Source: Paenibacillus auburnensis
GTDB taxonomy: Bacteria; Bacillota; Bacilli; Paenibacillales; Paenibacillaceae
Length of the DNA stretch: 64,000 nucleotides
Assembly: GCF_927798115.1 (NCBI RefSeq)
Contig: NZ_CAKMMG010000003.1
Span: 124,001 to 188,000, forward strand
Direction: 5' to 3'
The notes under the pieces were generated by a model, which was given only the letters and a program-made list of their open reading frames with translations, was not told the DNA's origin and ran no database searches. Of the stretch, positions 32,515 through 41,066 are shown in pieces. Every line of letters begins with the position of its first letter. The stretch's first letter is position 1. Both the position numbers and the translations under genes were made by a program.

Positions 32515-32877
32515 TTAACGGTTGTTCTGGGCCCGTTGCTGCTGTTCCCTTTCTCTTTCCCTGCGTTCCCGCTCTTTCTCGGCAGCGAGGCGTTCGGCCT
32601 GCCGCCTCTTCTCAGCGCGTTCCTGCTCAGCCCGCTGCACCTCGGAAGCGACCCGCTGGACCCCGCTTTCAAGCTGCTTCAGGCTACGCAGCAGCGCCTT
32701 CATCTCACTGTCCAGCGCCTGGTATTGCCCCTGCAGTGATTTGGAAGCCGTGCCGGACCAATATTCTTCGGCCAGGCGGTACTGGGCCTGCACCTCCATT
32801 GAAATCCGCTGCACATCTCCGGTTAGGCCATTGATACGCGCAGCGTCTCTTCTAATTTCGGATGGGCTGATCGACAT
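32515..32877 (-). CDS. WXG100-like protein with long charged coiled-coil tail
   Basis: This 120-residue protein has a first half that is a WXG100-type hairpin: helix 1 (EIRRDAARINGLTGDVQRIS), turn EEYWSGTAS (WxG, about 37-45), then helix 2. The second half (about 78-120) is an unusual, almost pure Glu/Arg/Gln helix (EKRRQAERLAAEKERERRER). It may form the heterodimer partner of the EsxA-like protein, with the tail as a bundle or interaction handle. AGAGGTGAG lies upstream of the ATG. It is 22 bases downstream of essC. Confidence 0.82.
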   Translation of the reverse strand: MSISPSEIRRDAARINGLTGDVQRISMEVQAQYRLAEEYWSGTASKSLQGQYQALDSEMKALLRSLKQLESGVQRVASEVQRAEQERAEKRRQAERLAAEKERERREREREQQQRAQNNR

Positions 32878-32899
32878 AATCTCACCTCTGCTCCAGAAT

Positions 32900-35800
32900 T
32901 TAAGTTACGGGTTGCAGACTTGCGGTTCCTTTCTTCAGCACGGCGCAGCGTAGCCCGGTGTACCTGTTCTTAACGATCAGATAACCATCGCCCTGCAGCA
33001 TGTTACGTTCCTGCGAACCGTAAGGATAGGATACCGAATACAAATTTTGTTCCTTGATCCGTCCAAGGAGAATTCCCGTCTGTTCCTCGCGAATGACCTT
33101 GCCGAGACTGTCCCAGTTAGATGCAAGTTCGGAGGTATTGTCTGCGGCGATTACAGAGATTTTCAGTCCACGATCCTGCCGGATAATCCGTTCAAGCAGT
33201 TCGTGAAGTGCGAACATCTCATTTCCGGTGAACTCACTCAGCTTATCGATGACAAATACAATCGGATTCCAGCCGGCGGCGAGCAATACGGGATCGCCTC
33301 CTGACATCCGGCAGGCAACCAGCTCGGAGCGCCGCGATTCCAGCTTCTCCTTGAAGACTTCCACGAATTCGAACATGTCTTCCACTCCGGACAAATCCTT
33401 CACATAGGAACGGTTCATGATTTCGTAAAGCCCCATTCCTGAGGAATCGAGCGCATAGACCTCAAGACTCTTCTGCCGCTCGGCAAGCAGCGTAATCCAG
33501 GATACGAGCAGCGTGCTCTTTCCGGACATCGCGTCACCGGCGACCATAAGAACCGGAGTGGACTGCAGATCAATATGGACAGGCTGCAGATCATTGCTGG
33601 ACAGCCCGATGGCCAGCTTTCCGCCTTCCCCGGGCAGAGCGGCCAGATCAATCGCTGCCGGCATGACAGGAATCGGCACCGCCCGGGTCGCTGCGGCCTG
33701 ATAGAGCCGGTCGATGATGGCTTCGGTACGAAGCTCCCGGAACTCGGGAAGTGCAGTCTGGAACTCGAGCGGCGGCTTGCCGCGGACAAGTCCCCGGCCC
33801 GCGGTCTTCCCAGGCTCCAGTCCTTCGGTCCGGCCGACTATTCCGTCATATTCGCTTTTCTCCGTCATCTGCAAGCTGACGGCCATTTGGAAATTGACCG
33901 AGAGTTTATAGCGAACGAGCGCGCTGTTCGTCGCCGTTGCAATGAGATAAATACCGTATTTAAAACCTTCACGTGCCAGCACTACCATCTGGGTGTCAAT
34001 GTCCTCATACGTTTCCGACAGCGCGAAATAGTTGTCGATCATCACCAGCACGGCAGGGAGCTCCCTTCCACCCCGGCGGTAATCCGCAAAGCCTTCACTG
34101 CCTGCCTCCTCAAAGAGTCCCCTTCGTTCTTCCATGATACGGAAGATGAACCGCATGAACTGGTCGATCTTCTCTTCCTGCTCCAGGGTCATAATGCCGC
34201 CGACATGCGGAAGCCGTTCCAGTGACTTCAGCGAGCTTCCTCCGAAATCCATGACATAAATATGGACCTCCTGAGGTGAATACAGCAGCGAAGCGGACAG
34301 GCACATTGTCCGCAGCAGGACCGTTTTGCCCGTTCCCGGAGCGCCGTATATGAACAAATTGCCTTCTCCGGCAAAATCAAACTCCAGCGCCTCCTGCTTT
34401 TGTCCTCTCGGATCGTCAAGCAGTCCGACGGGGATGCTTAATAGGGCATCACGCCTCGGCCGTGCATTCTCGCGTTCCCAGTAATTGGCGGTTATGATCT
34501 CTTCCAGGTATACCGTTTCGGGAAGCGGCGGCAGCCAAGGTCCTTTAACTGGACTAATACCGAACCGTTCAGCAGTCAATGTAATATGCTCGACCATCGC
34601 CTGCAGCTGGGAAGGCACCTCATGCCGGGCGATCTTCTCTTCTTCCAGCGGATATATCTGTTCATTCCGGCCGGTAACAGACACTTTATAGATACGCTTT
34701 ATCTGATTTTCCAGCTTCTGCAGCTCACCTTGCGGGTCGTAATCCGCTCCCGAGAAAGCTGACTGGAATAGCTCGAAGATTTCGTCGTTCCCCACCTGAA
34801 TATACGCGCGTCCCGGCTCTTTGATCATGGCTGCATCAGGCCGCTTAATCACATCCCGGCTGTCTGCTTCATCCTGCACCTTGAGACAGATCTTGAATTT
34901 CGAGTTGCTCCAGATCTGGTCGTCCACGACCCCGGCCGGTTTCTGGGTGGCCAGAATCAGATGGACCCCCAGACTTCTGCCAACCCGGGCCGTACTGACC
35001 AGCTCCTTCATGAAATCCGGCTGATCCTGCTTCAGCTCGGCGAATTCGTCGGCAATCATGATCAGGTGGGGAATGGCCGGCATGCCCTGACGGTCCGGCC
35101 GGCTATAATACAGCTTCTGATACTTATCGACACTGTTGACTCCATGCTCCGAGAAAACGCGCTGTCTGCGCATCAGCTCACTTTTAATGGATAGCAGTGC
35201 CCGGGCAGTCTGATTGCCGTCCAGATTCGTAATCGTCCCTACAAGATGAGGCATGCCCTTGAAGGCATCTGCCATGCCGCCACCCTTGTAATCAATAAGG
35301 ACAAAGGCGATATCATGAGGATGATAGTGAATGGCCTGGGAGACGATTATGCTCTGCAGCAGCTCACTTTTGCCGGACCCTGTGGTGCCCGCTACCAGTC
35401 CATGCGGCCCGTAGCCGGTCTCATGCATATCAAGATATAAAGGTTCCCCGCCAGCCCGCACACCGATCGGAACGCTCATCCCCATATATGTTTTATTCCG
35501 TGTCCAATTCAGCAGCACATCGGTATCGGTCACCTTTTCCGCTTCCAGCATTTCCATCAAAGAGACTGAGGAAGGAAGCGCGAAGCTGGCATTTCCCTGC
35601 TTGATTCGCAAGGGGGCCAGTTTTCTGGCTGCAAAATCAAGACCCTTCAAGTCAGCCCGGTCAGGCGTAAAGGCCGTTTTTTCTCCGGTAGTCCGGTTAG
35701 CCATTTCTCCGCTGTTGCCCTGCAGGTTTACCACAGTTTTGCAGTTCATCGGCAAGTAAGCCGTGTTGGGAGCTACAAACACTGTAGATACGCCGAGCTT

Positions 35801-36790
35801 GGCGTTGCCGTTATACAGATATTTGCCGATCAGCTCGTTCTCCAGCAGAGAAGCATCCTCAACGACGAACAGGTAATGCGGCAGCGCTCCGCCTCCCGTG
35901 GTCCGCAGTTCCCGGTCTTTGAGAATGCCGTACATTTCGGACAGCACCTGATGGGCCAATGCCCTGCCGCACAGGATGAACCGGACATTCATGCTGTCAT
36001 CCCACAGATGAGGCAGGAACTTCAGCCAGCTCCAGCGATCAAGCCCCGCATCATCAGTTAATACGACGATGCGCACATCATCATACCCTTGATGGGTAAC
36101 CACCTGAAGCAGCATCGATTTCAGCATCTCCCCTGTCTTCACGGCATCACCGGCAAGACCGCAGATTTCCTGCTCCAGCAGATTGACCGTAATCGGTACG
36201 CCGGACACCTTCGCGTAATCCATCGCGAGCCGTTGGGGTTCCATGATTAGCGGATCAGTTTCCATAACAATCGCCTGCTTCGTATAACGAATCTCTACCG
36301 CAAGCGGAGCACTGCCGACGCCCAGGCGTACCGCCAGGAAGTCGTTATGGACCGGCGTTTTCTCCCACAGCCTGTTGTCAGTTTCCATAATCCTGCGGAT
36401 GCATTGCTCCGGCTCAGGGAACATCTCATTCATGGCCGCAGTCTGCTGCTCTCTGGCTACAGACAACTCACTGCGCGTATCGGAAATGAACTGGAGATAC
36501 TTGCTCTCACGCTCCCCTTTCTTATGCTTGTATTTGCGGATCTGTGTGACGGCTCCGCCAAGCGATCCGACCAGCGTCATTACAGTGGTGGCGACCGAGA
36601 TCAGCAGGAAGATCGACTGGGAGGTCATAGCAATCAGCGCTGTAATCACCAGCATCACGATCGGCGGCAGCAGCAGCCCGTACCAGGAAATTTCCGGCTT
36701 CTCCTGAAGCATCGGCGGATTCGGAACTTCGACCTCACCGCCTGGAATATCCGGCAAAAACCGCGGCTGTCTTCTGAACTCAGTATTCAT
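32900..36790 (-). CDS. essC: Type VII secretion FtsK/SpoIIIE ATPase (EssC/EccC-like, no FHA domains)
   Basis: This is a 1296-residue motor. Two membrane helices sit near the N-terminus (about 33-80) after FRRQPRFLPDIPGGEVEVPN, a start that looks more like EccC than like classical EssC, whose two N-terminal FHA domains are absent. Three ATPase domains follow. D1 has Walker A GTTGSGKS (about 468) and Walker B IMIADEFAE. D2 has GAPGTGKT (about 822) and a changed Walker B VLVMIDNYFA (Asn instead of Glu). D3 has GDAMSGKS (about 1110) and IVFVIDKLSE. It powers export of WXG100 proteins and partners across the membrane. Its ATG overlaps the upstream DUF5050-like gene by 11 bases, with GGGAGGG 8 bases upstream. 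Confidence 0.95.
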   Translation of the reverse strand: MNTEFRRQPRFLPDIPGGEVEVPNPPMLQEKPEISWYGLLLPPIVMLVITALIAMTSQSIFLLISVATTVMTLVGSLGGAVTQIRKYKHKKGERESKYLQFISDTRSELSVAREQQTAAMNEMFPEPEQCIRRIMETDNRLWEKTPVHNDFLAVRLGVGSAPLAVEIRYTKQAIVMETDPLIMEPQRLAMDYAKVSGVPITVNLLEQEICGLAGDAVKTGEMLKSMLLQVVTHQGYDDVRIVVLTDDAGLDRWSWLKFLPHLWDDSMNVRFILCGRALAHQVLSEMYGILKDRELRTTGGGALPHYLFVVEDASLLENELIGKYLYNGNAKLGVSTVFVAPNTAYLPMNCKTVVNLQGNSGEMANRTTGEKTAFTPDRADLKGLDFAARKLAPLRIKQGNASFALPSSVSLMEMLEAEKVTDTDVLLNWTRNKTYMGMSVPIGVRAGGEPLYLDMHETGYGPHGLVAGTTGSGKSELLQSIIVSQAIHYHPHDIAFVLIDYKGGGMADAFKGMPHLVGTITNLDGNQTARALLSIKSELMRRQRVFSEHGVNSVDKYQKLYYSRPDRQGMPAIPHLIMIADEFAELKQDQPDFMKELVSTARVGRSLGVHLILATQKPAGVVDDQIWSNSKFKICLKVQDEADSRDVIKRPDAAMIKEPGRAYIQVGNDEIFELFQSAFSGADYDPQGELQKLENQIKRIYKVSVTGRNEQIYPLEEEKIARHEVPSQLQAMVEHITLTAERFGISPVKGPWLPPLPETVYLEEIITANYWERENARPRRDALLSIPVGLLDDPRGQKQEALEFDFAGEGNLFIYGAPGTGKTVLLRTMCLSASLLYSPQEVHIYVMDFGGSSLKSLERLPHVGGIMTLEQEEKIDQFMRFIFRIMEERRGLFEEAGSEGFADYRRGGRELPAVLVMIDNYFALSETYEDIDTQMVVLAREGFKYGIYLIATATNSALVRYKLSVNFQMAVSLQMTEKSEYDGIVGRTEGLEPGKTAGRGLVRGKPPLEFQTALPEFRELRTEAIIDRLYQAAATRAVPIPVMPAAIDLAALPGEGGKLAIGLSSNDLQPVHIDLQSTPVLMVAGDAMSGKSTLLVSWITLLAERQKSLEVYALDSSGMGLYEIMNRSYVKDLSGVEDMFEFVEVFKEKLESRRSELVACRMSGGDPVLLAAGWNPIVFVIDKLSEFTGNEMFALHELLERIIRQDRGLKISVIAADNTSELASNWDSLGKVIREEQTGILLGRIKEQNLYSVSYPYGSQERNMLQGDGYLIVKNRYTGLRCAVLKKGTASLQPVT

Positions 36791-37622
36791 GTTCCATCCC
36801 TCCCGTCAGCGGAAGCTTCGTAGCCTCTCCACCCGCCAGCGGCAGCCGGTACCATTCCCGGTGGTGGCTGAAATAGATTTCTCCGTCCAGCACATGCAAA
36901 TAATCAGCACTCTCCCCGCTGATGCGGATACTGCTTCCCGACTGGGGATCGACGCGGGATAGGCTGCTGCCGTTACGCCGGTTGGCGCAGTACAGGTAAT
37001 GGCCATCCGTATTAAGCGAAGCGGCGGCAATTCCCTCTACAACCGTCGATTTCCCGCTGGTGAGATCAAGCAGCTTCAAGATTAAACCGCTGCTCCGGTC
37101 AGCATAGGCCAGCCGGCCGCCGACACGGACCATCCGTCCTGCGGACTCCGGACTGAGTGTCTCCGCTTTCCTCCCGTCGGCTCCGGTCATCCGGATCCCC
37201 TGACCGGAGGCGAATATCACGGTTTCGTCCTCCAGCAGGAGGAATCCGTTCACCTTCTCCTCTACCAGCCGGCGGTCAAATCGGCCGTCCGCGGCACAGC
37301 AGTACAGGCAGCCGTCTTGTTCATCGATATAATAGACCATATCACCGTGAAGAAGCGGCTGGGCGCAGGGCTTATCCAGCAGCAGCTTGCCTTCGCGTAC
37401 GTCCGGAGCCGACCGGAAGAGGCGGTTGCCACGCCGCTGATCGCTGTACAGAATCCCGGTGCCCTCACTGCTGTTCATGAACCACATCAGGCTGTCCGTA
37501 ACAATGTCAAAGCTTGTATCGTTATGTATGAGATAAGTACCGGAATATCCCTTGATGTCGGTAACAAGCAGGGAGTCCCCGCTCCGGTGAATCAGGCCCC
37601 CGTTTTGCAAATTGCCGTTCAT
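36780..37622 (-). CDS. DUF5050-like beta-propeller protein
   Basis: This 280-residue protein is made of repeated blade-like units (LYSDQRRGNRLFRSAPDV, YYIDEQDGCLYCCAADGRFD, LYCANRRNGSSLSRVDPQSG, YFSHHREWYRLPLAGGEATK). This is the DUF5050/TolB-like propeller pattern. No signal peptide or membrane helix, so it is probably cytoplasmic. The start is ATG 37622 with GGAAGGGG 7 bases upstream; the longer frame from 37667 overlaps the yukD gene and lacks a ribosome site. It sits exactly between yukD and essC, where S. aureus-type loci carry membrane components, so it may be a regulatory or docking subunit. Function unknown. Confidence 0.75.
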   Translation of the reverse strand: MNGNLQNGGLIHRSGDSLLVTDIKGYSGTYLIHNDTSFDIVTDSLMWFMNSSEGTGILYSDQRRGNRLFRSAPDVREGKLLLDKPCAQPLLHGDMVYYIDEQDGCLYCCAADGRFDRRLVEEKVNGFLLLEDETVIFASGQGIRMTGADGRKAETLSPESAGRMVRVGGRLAYADRSSGLILKLLDLTSGKSTVVEGIAAASLNTDGHYLYCANRRNGSSLSRVDPQSGSSIRISGESADYLHVLDGEIYFSHHREWYRLPLAGGEATKLPLTGGMEHEY

Positions 37623-37636
37623 GGTATTTCCCCTTC

Positions 37637-37867
37637 CTAGATGACGGTCAGCAGCGCACCATGGCACACGCCTTGTTCCTCGAGCGTTTTCCCTCTTTGC
37701 AGAATCCGCCCGAGCGGTTCGGCCTGCAGCATCTGCTCCGGTCGGTTCCCGAAATGAAGACTTTCGGATAGCATGTCGAGCAGCGGACCGACCGGTACGA
37801 AGGCCGGGACTTTCAGATCGGTCTGACGGCCGTCCTCGGTCTGCAGGGTAACCATTATGTAGTTCAT
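37637..37867 (-). CDS. yukD: YukD/EsaB ubiquitin-like protein
   Basis: This 76-residue protein shows a ubiquitin-like beta-grasp pattern: MNYIMVTLQTEDGRQTDLKV, then LLDMLSESLHFGNRPEQ, then GRILQRGKTLEEQGVCHGAL ending in LLTVI. This matches YukD/EsaB, a small essential or regulatory partner of type VII systems in Firmicutes; the final di-Gly of ubiquitin is absent, as usual. The start is ATG 37867 with GGGAGGGG 6 bases upstream; the longer frame to 37963 overlaps the upstream pseudopilin gene. It marks the point where the Tad genes of this run change into type VII genes. Confidence 0.85.
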   Translation of the reverse strand: MNYIMVTLQTEDGRQTDLKVPAFVPVGPLLDMLSESLHFGNRPEQMLQAEPLGRILQRGKTLEEQGVCHGALLTVI

Positions 37868-37886
37868 AGAAGCCCCTCCCTTATCC

Positions 37887-38381
37887 TTAGTTCCTGACAG
37901 AGAGCAGATAGGTCCGCTCACTGATGAGTTCAACCTCACCTGAGCTTCCGGCTTCCTCGGCAAGCTGCAAAGCCTTGGTCTTGAACTTGTAAGCCGATCT
38001 TGCGTCGATATTCACCTGGGTGACTACCCGGCCGTTCAAATCGGTGCTCTCTACAAAAGCGAATCTGACCGTAAAATCATTGAACTTCCCGTCATTGGAG
38101 ATAAAAGTAACCTCGTCCCCGGAATCATCGGATACACTGACATTCAACGTGTCCTCAAAGGCATCGGCAAAATAGTCCCTGAATCTTTCCTCATCCACTC
38201 TGGCATCCAATCCGCGAAGAAGCTCAACTTCAAGACTCCGGTCCCTCGCTGCCCGCAAGGCATTAGATACGGCGGAGCCCAGGGTTACCTTCTCCCTGAA
38301 CAGATTAGCCAGCTCTACAAGCGGCTGAATCACAATAGAAGCCATAATAACGACCAGGATCATAACGGCTATATTCCTCAC
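37887..38381 (-). CDS. TadE/TadF-like pseudopilin, second
   Basis: This 164-residue protein has one N-terminal hydrophobic helix (NIAVMILVVIMASIVIQPLV, about 3-22) and an extracellular domain with alternating beta strands (VTFISNDGKFNDFTVRFAFV and VVTQVNIDARSAYKFKT). Its layout and position after the Flp-like pilin and another single-helix protein match TadE/TadF minor pilins. The usual Gly before the helix is missing, so peptidase processing is uncertain. GGAAGGG precedes the ATG. It is 15 bases downstream of its partner. Assignment rests on layout and context. Confidence 0.6.
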   Translation of the reverse strand: MRNIAVMILVVIMASIVIQPLVELANLFREKVTLGSAVSNALRAARDRSLEVELLRGLDARVDEERFRDYFADAFEDTLNVSVSDDSGDEVTFISNDGKFNDFTVRFAFVESTDLNGRVVTQVNIDARSAYKFKTKALQLAEEAGSSGEVELISERTYLLSVRN

Positions 38382-38396
38382 ATAATTCCCTTCCCA

Positions 38397-38876
38397 TTAG
38401 TCCGTATAATAGTCCAAATCCTTGTAATGCTTCAGACCTGTAGTCGACATGCTGAACGAGACGGGCAGCTCGCGTTCCAGCTTCTCCCCCCACAGGGTAA
38501 TAGTAAAGGGATACACGGCCCGGATCTCCACTTCGAGTTCTTCACCTCTTTGCAGGTAAGGTTTATCCATCTCGGAGCTGTTATAATAGACCGTCTCATC
38601 ATCGTCGCCAATGGCGCTGCGGCCATCCGCATTCGTAACCAGAATCTCAATCTTGTCTTCCTTATCCCGGAAGATCGGCCTCTTCTGCAGCCGCTCCAGT
38701 GCATCCTCGTAATAAGTTTCCTTCATATAGTTATCCCCGGCCACAATCTGGGAGACATTATACGTTTCGGTAATCAGCGTCAAATACCACGGGAAGAAAA
38801 AGGCTAAATTCAACAGCAGCAGAATCGCGACCGATGATAATATAACGCCGAGTACCGCCTTCGCAACACCACGCAT
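38397..38876 (-). CDS. TadE/DUF4320-like pseudopilin, first
   Basis: This 159-residue protein has one N-terminal helix (VLGVILSSVAILLLLNLAFF, about 8-27) and an external domain of about 120 residues (EDKIEILVTNADGRSAIGDD and LEVEIRAVYPFTITLWGEKL). The RAVYPFTIT strand pattern is like that of TadE/DUF4320-type minor pilins encoded in Firmicute Tad loci. The start ATG at 38876 is 7 bases after GGAGG. It lies between the Flp-like gene and the second pseudopilin, 15 bases from each. Confidence in the family is moderate. Confidence 0.62.
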   Translation of the reverse strand: MRGVAKAVLGVILSSVAILLLLNLAFFFPWYLTLITETYNVSQIVAGDNYMKETYYEDALERLQKRPIFRDKEDKIEILVTNADGRSAIGDDDETVYYNSSEMDKPYLQRGEELEVEIRAVYPFTITLWGEKLERELPVSFSMSTTGLKHYKDLDYYTD

Positions 38877-38891
38877 ATCGCAACCTCCGGA

Positions 38892-39149
38892 TTAGGACGT
38901 AGTCATTTCTTTGATCTGTCCAATAAACAGAGTCCATATATCACTGATCCATGTATTTAAAAAGGTTCCGGTAATCAGTGAAACCACCGCACCAATAATT
39001 ACAATGACACCTACCGTAACTGCAATCTCTTTCACCCCTACAGCGCCGCGCTCATCCTCCAGCATCCGGCGTATCCGGGTAACCGCAACCGGCTTTGCAC
39101 TTATTACTTCCTTACCTGACTGTTCGTTCATCTTTAACCATCTATTCAT
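38892..39149 (-). CDS. Flp-type major pilin (candidate)
   Basis: This 85-residue protein has a basic cytoplasmic start, then DERGAVGVKEIAVTVGVIVI and a single hydrophobic helix running to about residue 66, then a short polar end (WISDIWTLFIGQIKEMTTS). Class IVb Flp prepilins are cut after a small residue so that Glu stands at position +5. Here cutting after GA would give VGVKE with Glu at +5. This makes it the likely structural pilin. Its leader (about 36 residues) is longer than the usual 10-20. AGGAGG lies 8 bases before the ATG. No prepilin peptidase gene is in the window. Confidence 0.65.
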   Translation of the reverse strand: MNRWLKMNEQSGKEVISAKPVAVTRIRRMLEDERGAVGVKEIAVTVGVIVIIGAVVSLITGTFLNTWISDIWTLFIGQIKEMTTS

Positions 39150-39204
39150 ATTAATTTCCTCCTGATCTCTTTTAAGAAGAGCTGATAATCTTGCGTTTGA
39201 TCCT

Positions 39205-40086
39205 CTATTGAAACATTTTGATCGAATCGAGAATGGTAAACAGATAATAAATCAGGATATACGCCGCAAGCACCAGGATCAGGGCCATTTGGATCCGTGC
39301 GCCGCTGCGTTCCCTTTTCTCAAGCTCATCCTCCAGGGCCCGCACACGAAAGCTGTCCAGTTCATTCTTGAGATAAGCCATCTGAGAGATATTGTCGTAC
39401 CCTTTCAACCGCGTTTCCATAATATCGCAGAACTTGATGACATAATGCAGGGGTACCCGTTTCTTCAATTGCTTCAGCGCGAACTCCTCACCGTACTCCG
39501 TGTTGTCCAGCATCACGCCCAGCTCTTCGCCGATATCAGGATTGGCGTTCGGGATATAATCTCTCAGCACATCGGCCAGATGAATATTCACAGATTTGAT
39601 GTACTGGTAGTACACCATGCTGTAAAATGCCGGAAAATCAAGCGCGATGTTCCGGTTCTTGCGCTCAATCATTTTCTCCAGCTCGGAGACCGGATACAGC
39701 CAGCCCAGGATAATTAAGATCGCCGATAAATAACCGACAATAGTGTTGACCTTCATCATTAGAAGTGTAAGAAGTACAGCGCCCAGCAGATACAGGAGCT
39801 GCTCGATGCGGATTTCCTCCGGGCTTTTGCCGAGATCCAGCCGGCCTATCATTTTTTTGAATCTTAGCCTTTCAGTTCCACTGAGCAGGACCCCACCGTA
39901 CCTCTGCGCAAATCTTAGCTTATAGCGTCTCAGCTTCTGCTTGAACTTTTCGTTCTTACGCTGCTTCATGTACTGGCGGGCGCGCTTCTTCTGGCTCCGG
40001 CTGACCGAGCGCATCATCGGATAAAATAAGGTTTTGACCAGGTATAGAATGGACAGCATGGTTGCGAGTTTAGCCAGAACGATCAT
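39205..40086 (-). CDS. tadC: TadC-like membrane platform protein
   Basis: This 293-residue protein has helices near 3-25 and 95-130 and at the C-terminus (IQMALILVLAAYILIYYLFT). The cytoplasmic T2SSF-like helical domain in between includes VHLADVLRDYIP-like NIHLADVLRDYIPNANPD and EEFALKQLKKRVPLHYVIKF. With the TadB-like protein it forms the inner-membrane platform that the CpaF motor turns to build the pilus. Its start overlaps the tadB stop by 4 bases (ATGA), showing coupling. It has a strongly basic region after the first helix (RSVSRSQKKRARQYMKQRKN). Confidence 0.8.
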   Translation of the reverse strand: MIVLAKLATMLSILYLVKTLFYPMMRSVSRSQKKRARQYMKQRKNEKFKQKLRRYKLRFAQRYGGVLLSGTERLRFKKMIGRLDLGKSPEEIRIEQLLYLLGAVLLTLLMMKVNTIVGYLSAILIILGWLYPVSELEKMIERKNRNIALDFPAFYSMVYYQYIKSVNIHLADVLRDYIPNANPDIGEELGVMLDNTEYGEEFALKQLKKRVPLHYVIKFCDIMETRLKGYDNISQMAYLKNELDSFRVRALEDELEKRERSGARIQMALILVLAAYILIYYLFTILDSIKMFQ

Positions 40087-41066
40087 TTCTTATCGCCTCC
40101 GCCGCCCATGTTGCCCTGAAGCACCTGGCTTCTGGCGAAACTCAGACAGACAATGCTGATCATAACCGTATTGATCATTTTACCTGCATCGGTATTGAGC
40201 ATGAACGCCCGGAAGTCCTCGACGGTCAATGCGTACAGGAAAAACAGAACGATGACAGCCGTCTTCATCAGGAAATTCCGGTTCATTTTGCGAAAAATGG
40301 TTTCCTTCTTCAGGTTAATCTCACGCAGCACCGCATTCTCATCGACAATATCCAGGAAAATATCGGCCATCCCTTTGCGCTCGTTATATTCGAAAATAAT
40401 GGCCTTCTTGGCAAAACTGTCAAATTTGGGCCCAAGCTGCCGGTTCAACAGCTGAATCGCCTGCTTGAAGGAATAACCGTTATTCTCACAGTTGTCGATG
40501 AACTGCCGGAAATAAGGCCGGAGACCGGGACTGATATATTCATCGCTCTCCATGACTTTTTTGATCGCTACCAGCACGCCTTCGCGGGCCAGCGGACAGA
40601 TGACATCCTCAGCATCCATAATGTTCTCCAGCCGTTCCGCCTGAATCGCCCTTGACTGCATGACGAAGAAGGTCAACAGACCGATGAACATGGAGATCGT
40701 GATCAGCACGGACAGGGTTATGCTTTTCATGAACAGAATGACCAGAAGCGCCACAATAGCAAAACAGATACAGAGCATAGAGGTAAAGCTCTCCAGCGTG
40801 AACGGCATATTGAAATCAAGAATCAACCCTTCAACCATACGGTTGTATTTGGCGTAAATATTCTCCTTGCGCTTTACGATCCGCTCGCGTTTTACCCTGT
40901 CTACATAACGTTTGGTATTGTAGCGGCCCAAATGTTCCGCGAGGATATCCACCTGCTCCAGAAGGTAACCGCCCAGGCCCTGAAAGAATTTGACACCGAA
41001 TATCGCGTTGAACAGAATAAATCCGGCCAGTCCGAGCATCAGGCTAGTGACTAAAGGCGTATCCAT
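40083..41066 (-). CDS. tadB: TadB-like membrane platform protein
   Basis: This 327-residue protein has an N-terminal helix (LMLGLAGFILFNAIF), a pair of helices near 95-140 (AIVALLVILFMKSITLSVLI), a T2SSF domain (about 155-265: CENNGYSFKQAIQLLNRQLG and EYNERKGMADIFLDIVDENA) and two C-terminal helices. It is the second platform subunit of the Tad machine. The start ATG at 41066 lies within the end of cpaF (23-base overlap). The MGGGGDKK end overlaps the tadC start. Confidence 0.82.
   Translation of the reverse strand: MDTPLVTSLMLGLAGFILFNAIFGVKFFQGLGGYLLEQVDILAEHLGRYNTKRYVDRVKRERIVKRKENIYAKYNRMVEGLILDFNMPFTLESFTSMLCICFAIVALLVILFMKSITLSVLITISMFIGLLTFFVMQSRAIQAERLENIMDAEDVICPLAREGVLVAIKKVMESDEYISPGLRPYFRQFIDNCENNGYSFKQAIQLLNRQLGPKFDSFAKKAIIFEYNERKGMADIFLDIVDENAVLREINLKKETIFRKMNRNFLMKTAVIVLFFLYALTVEDFRAFMLNTDAGKMINTVMISIVCLSFARSQVLQGNMGGGGDKK

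Noticed and set aside
36780-37622. Considered as a divergent EssB
   Set aside because: It has no membrane helix and shows repeated propeller blades rather than the EssB pseudokinase fold; kept as DUF5050-like.
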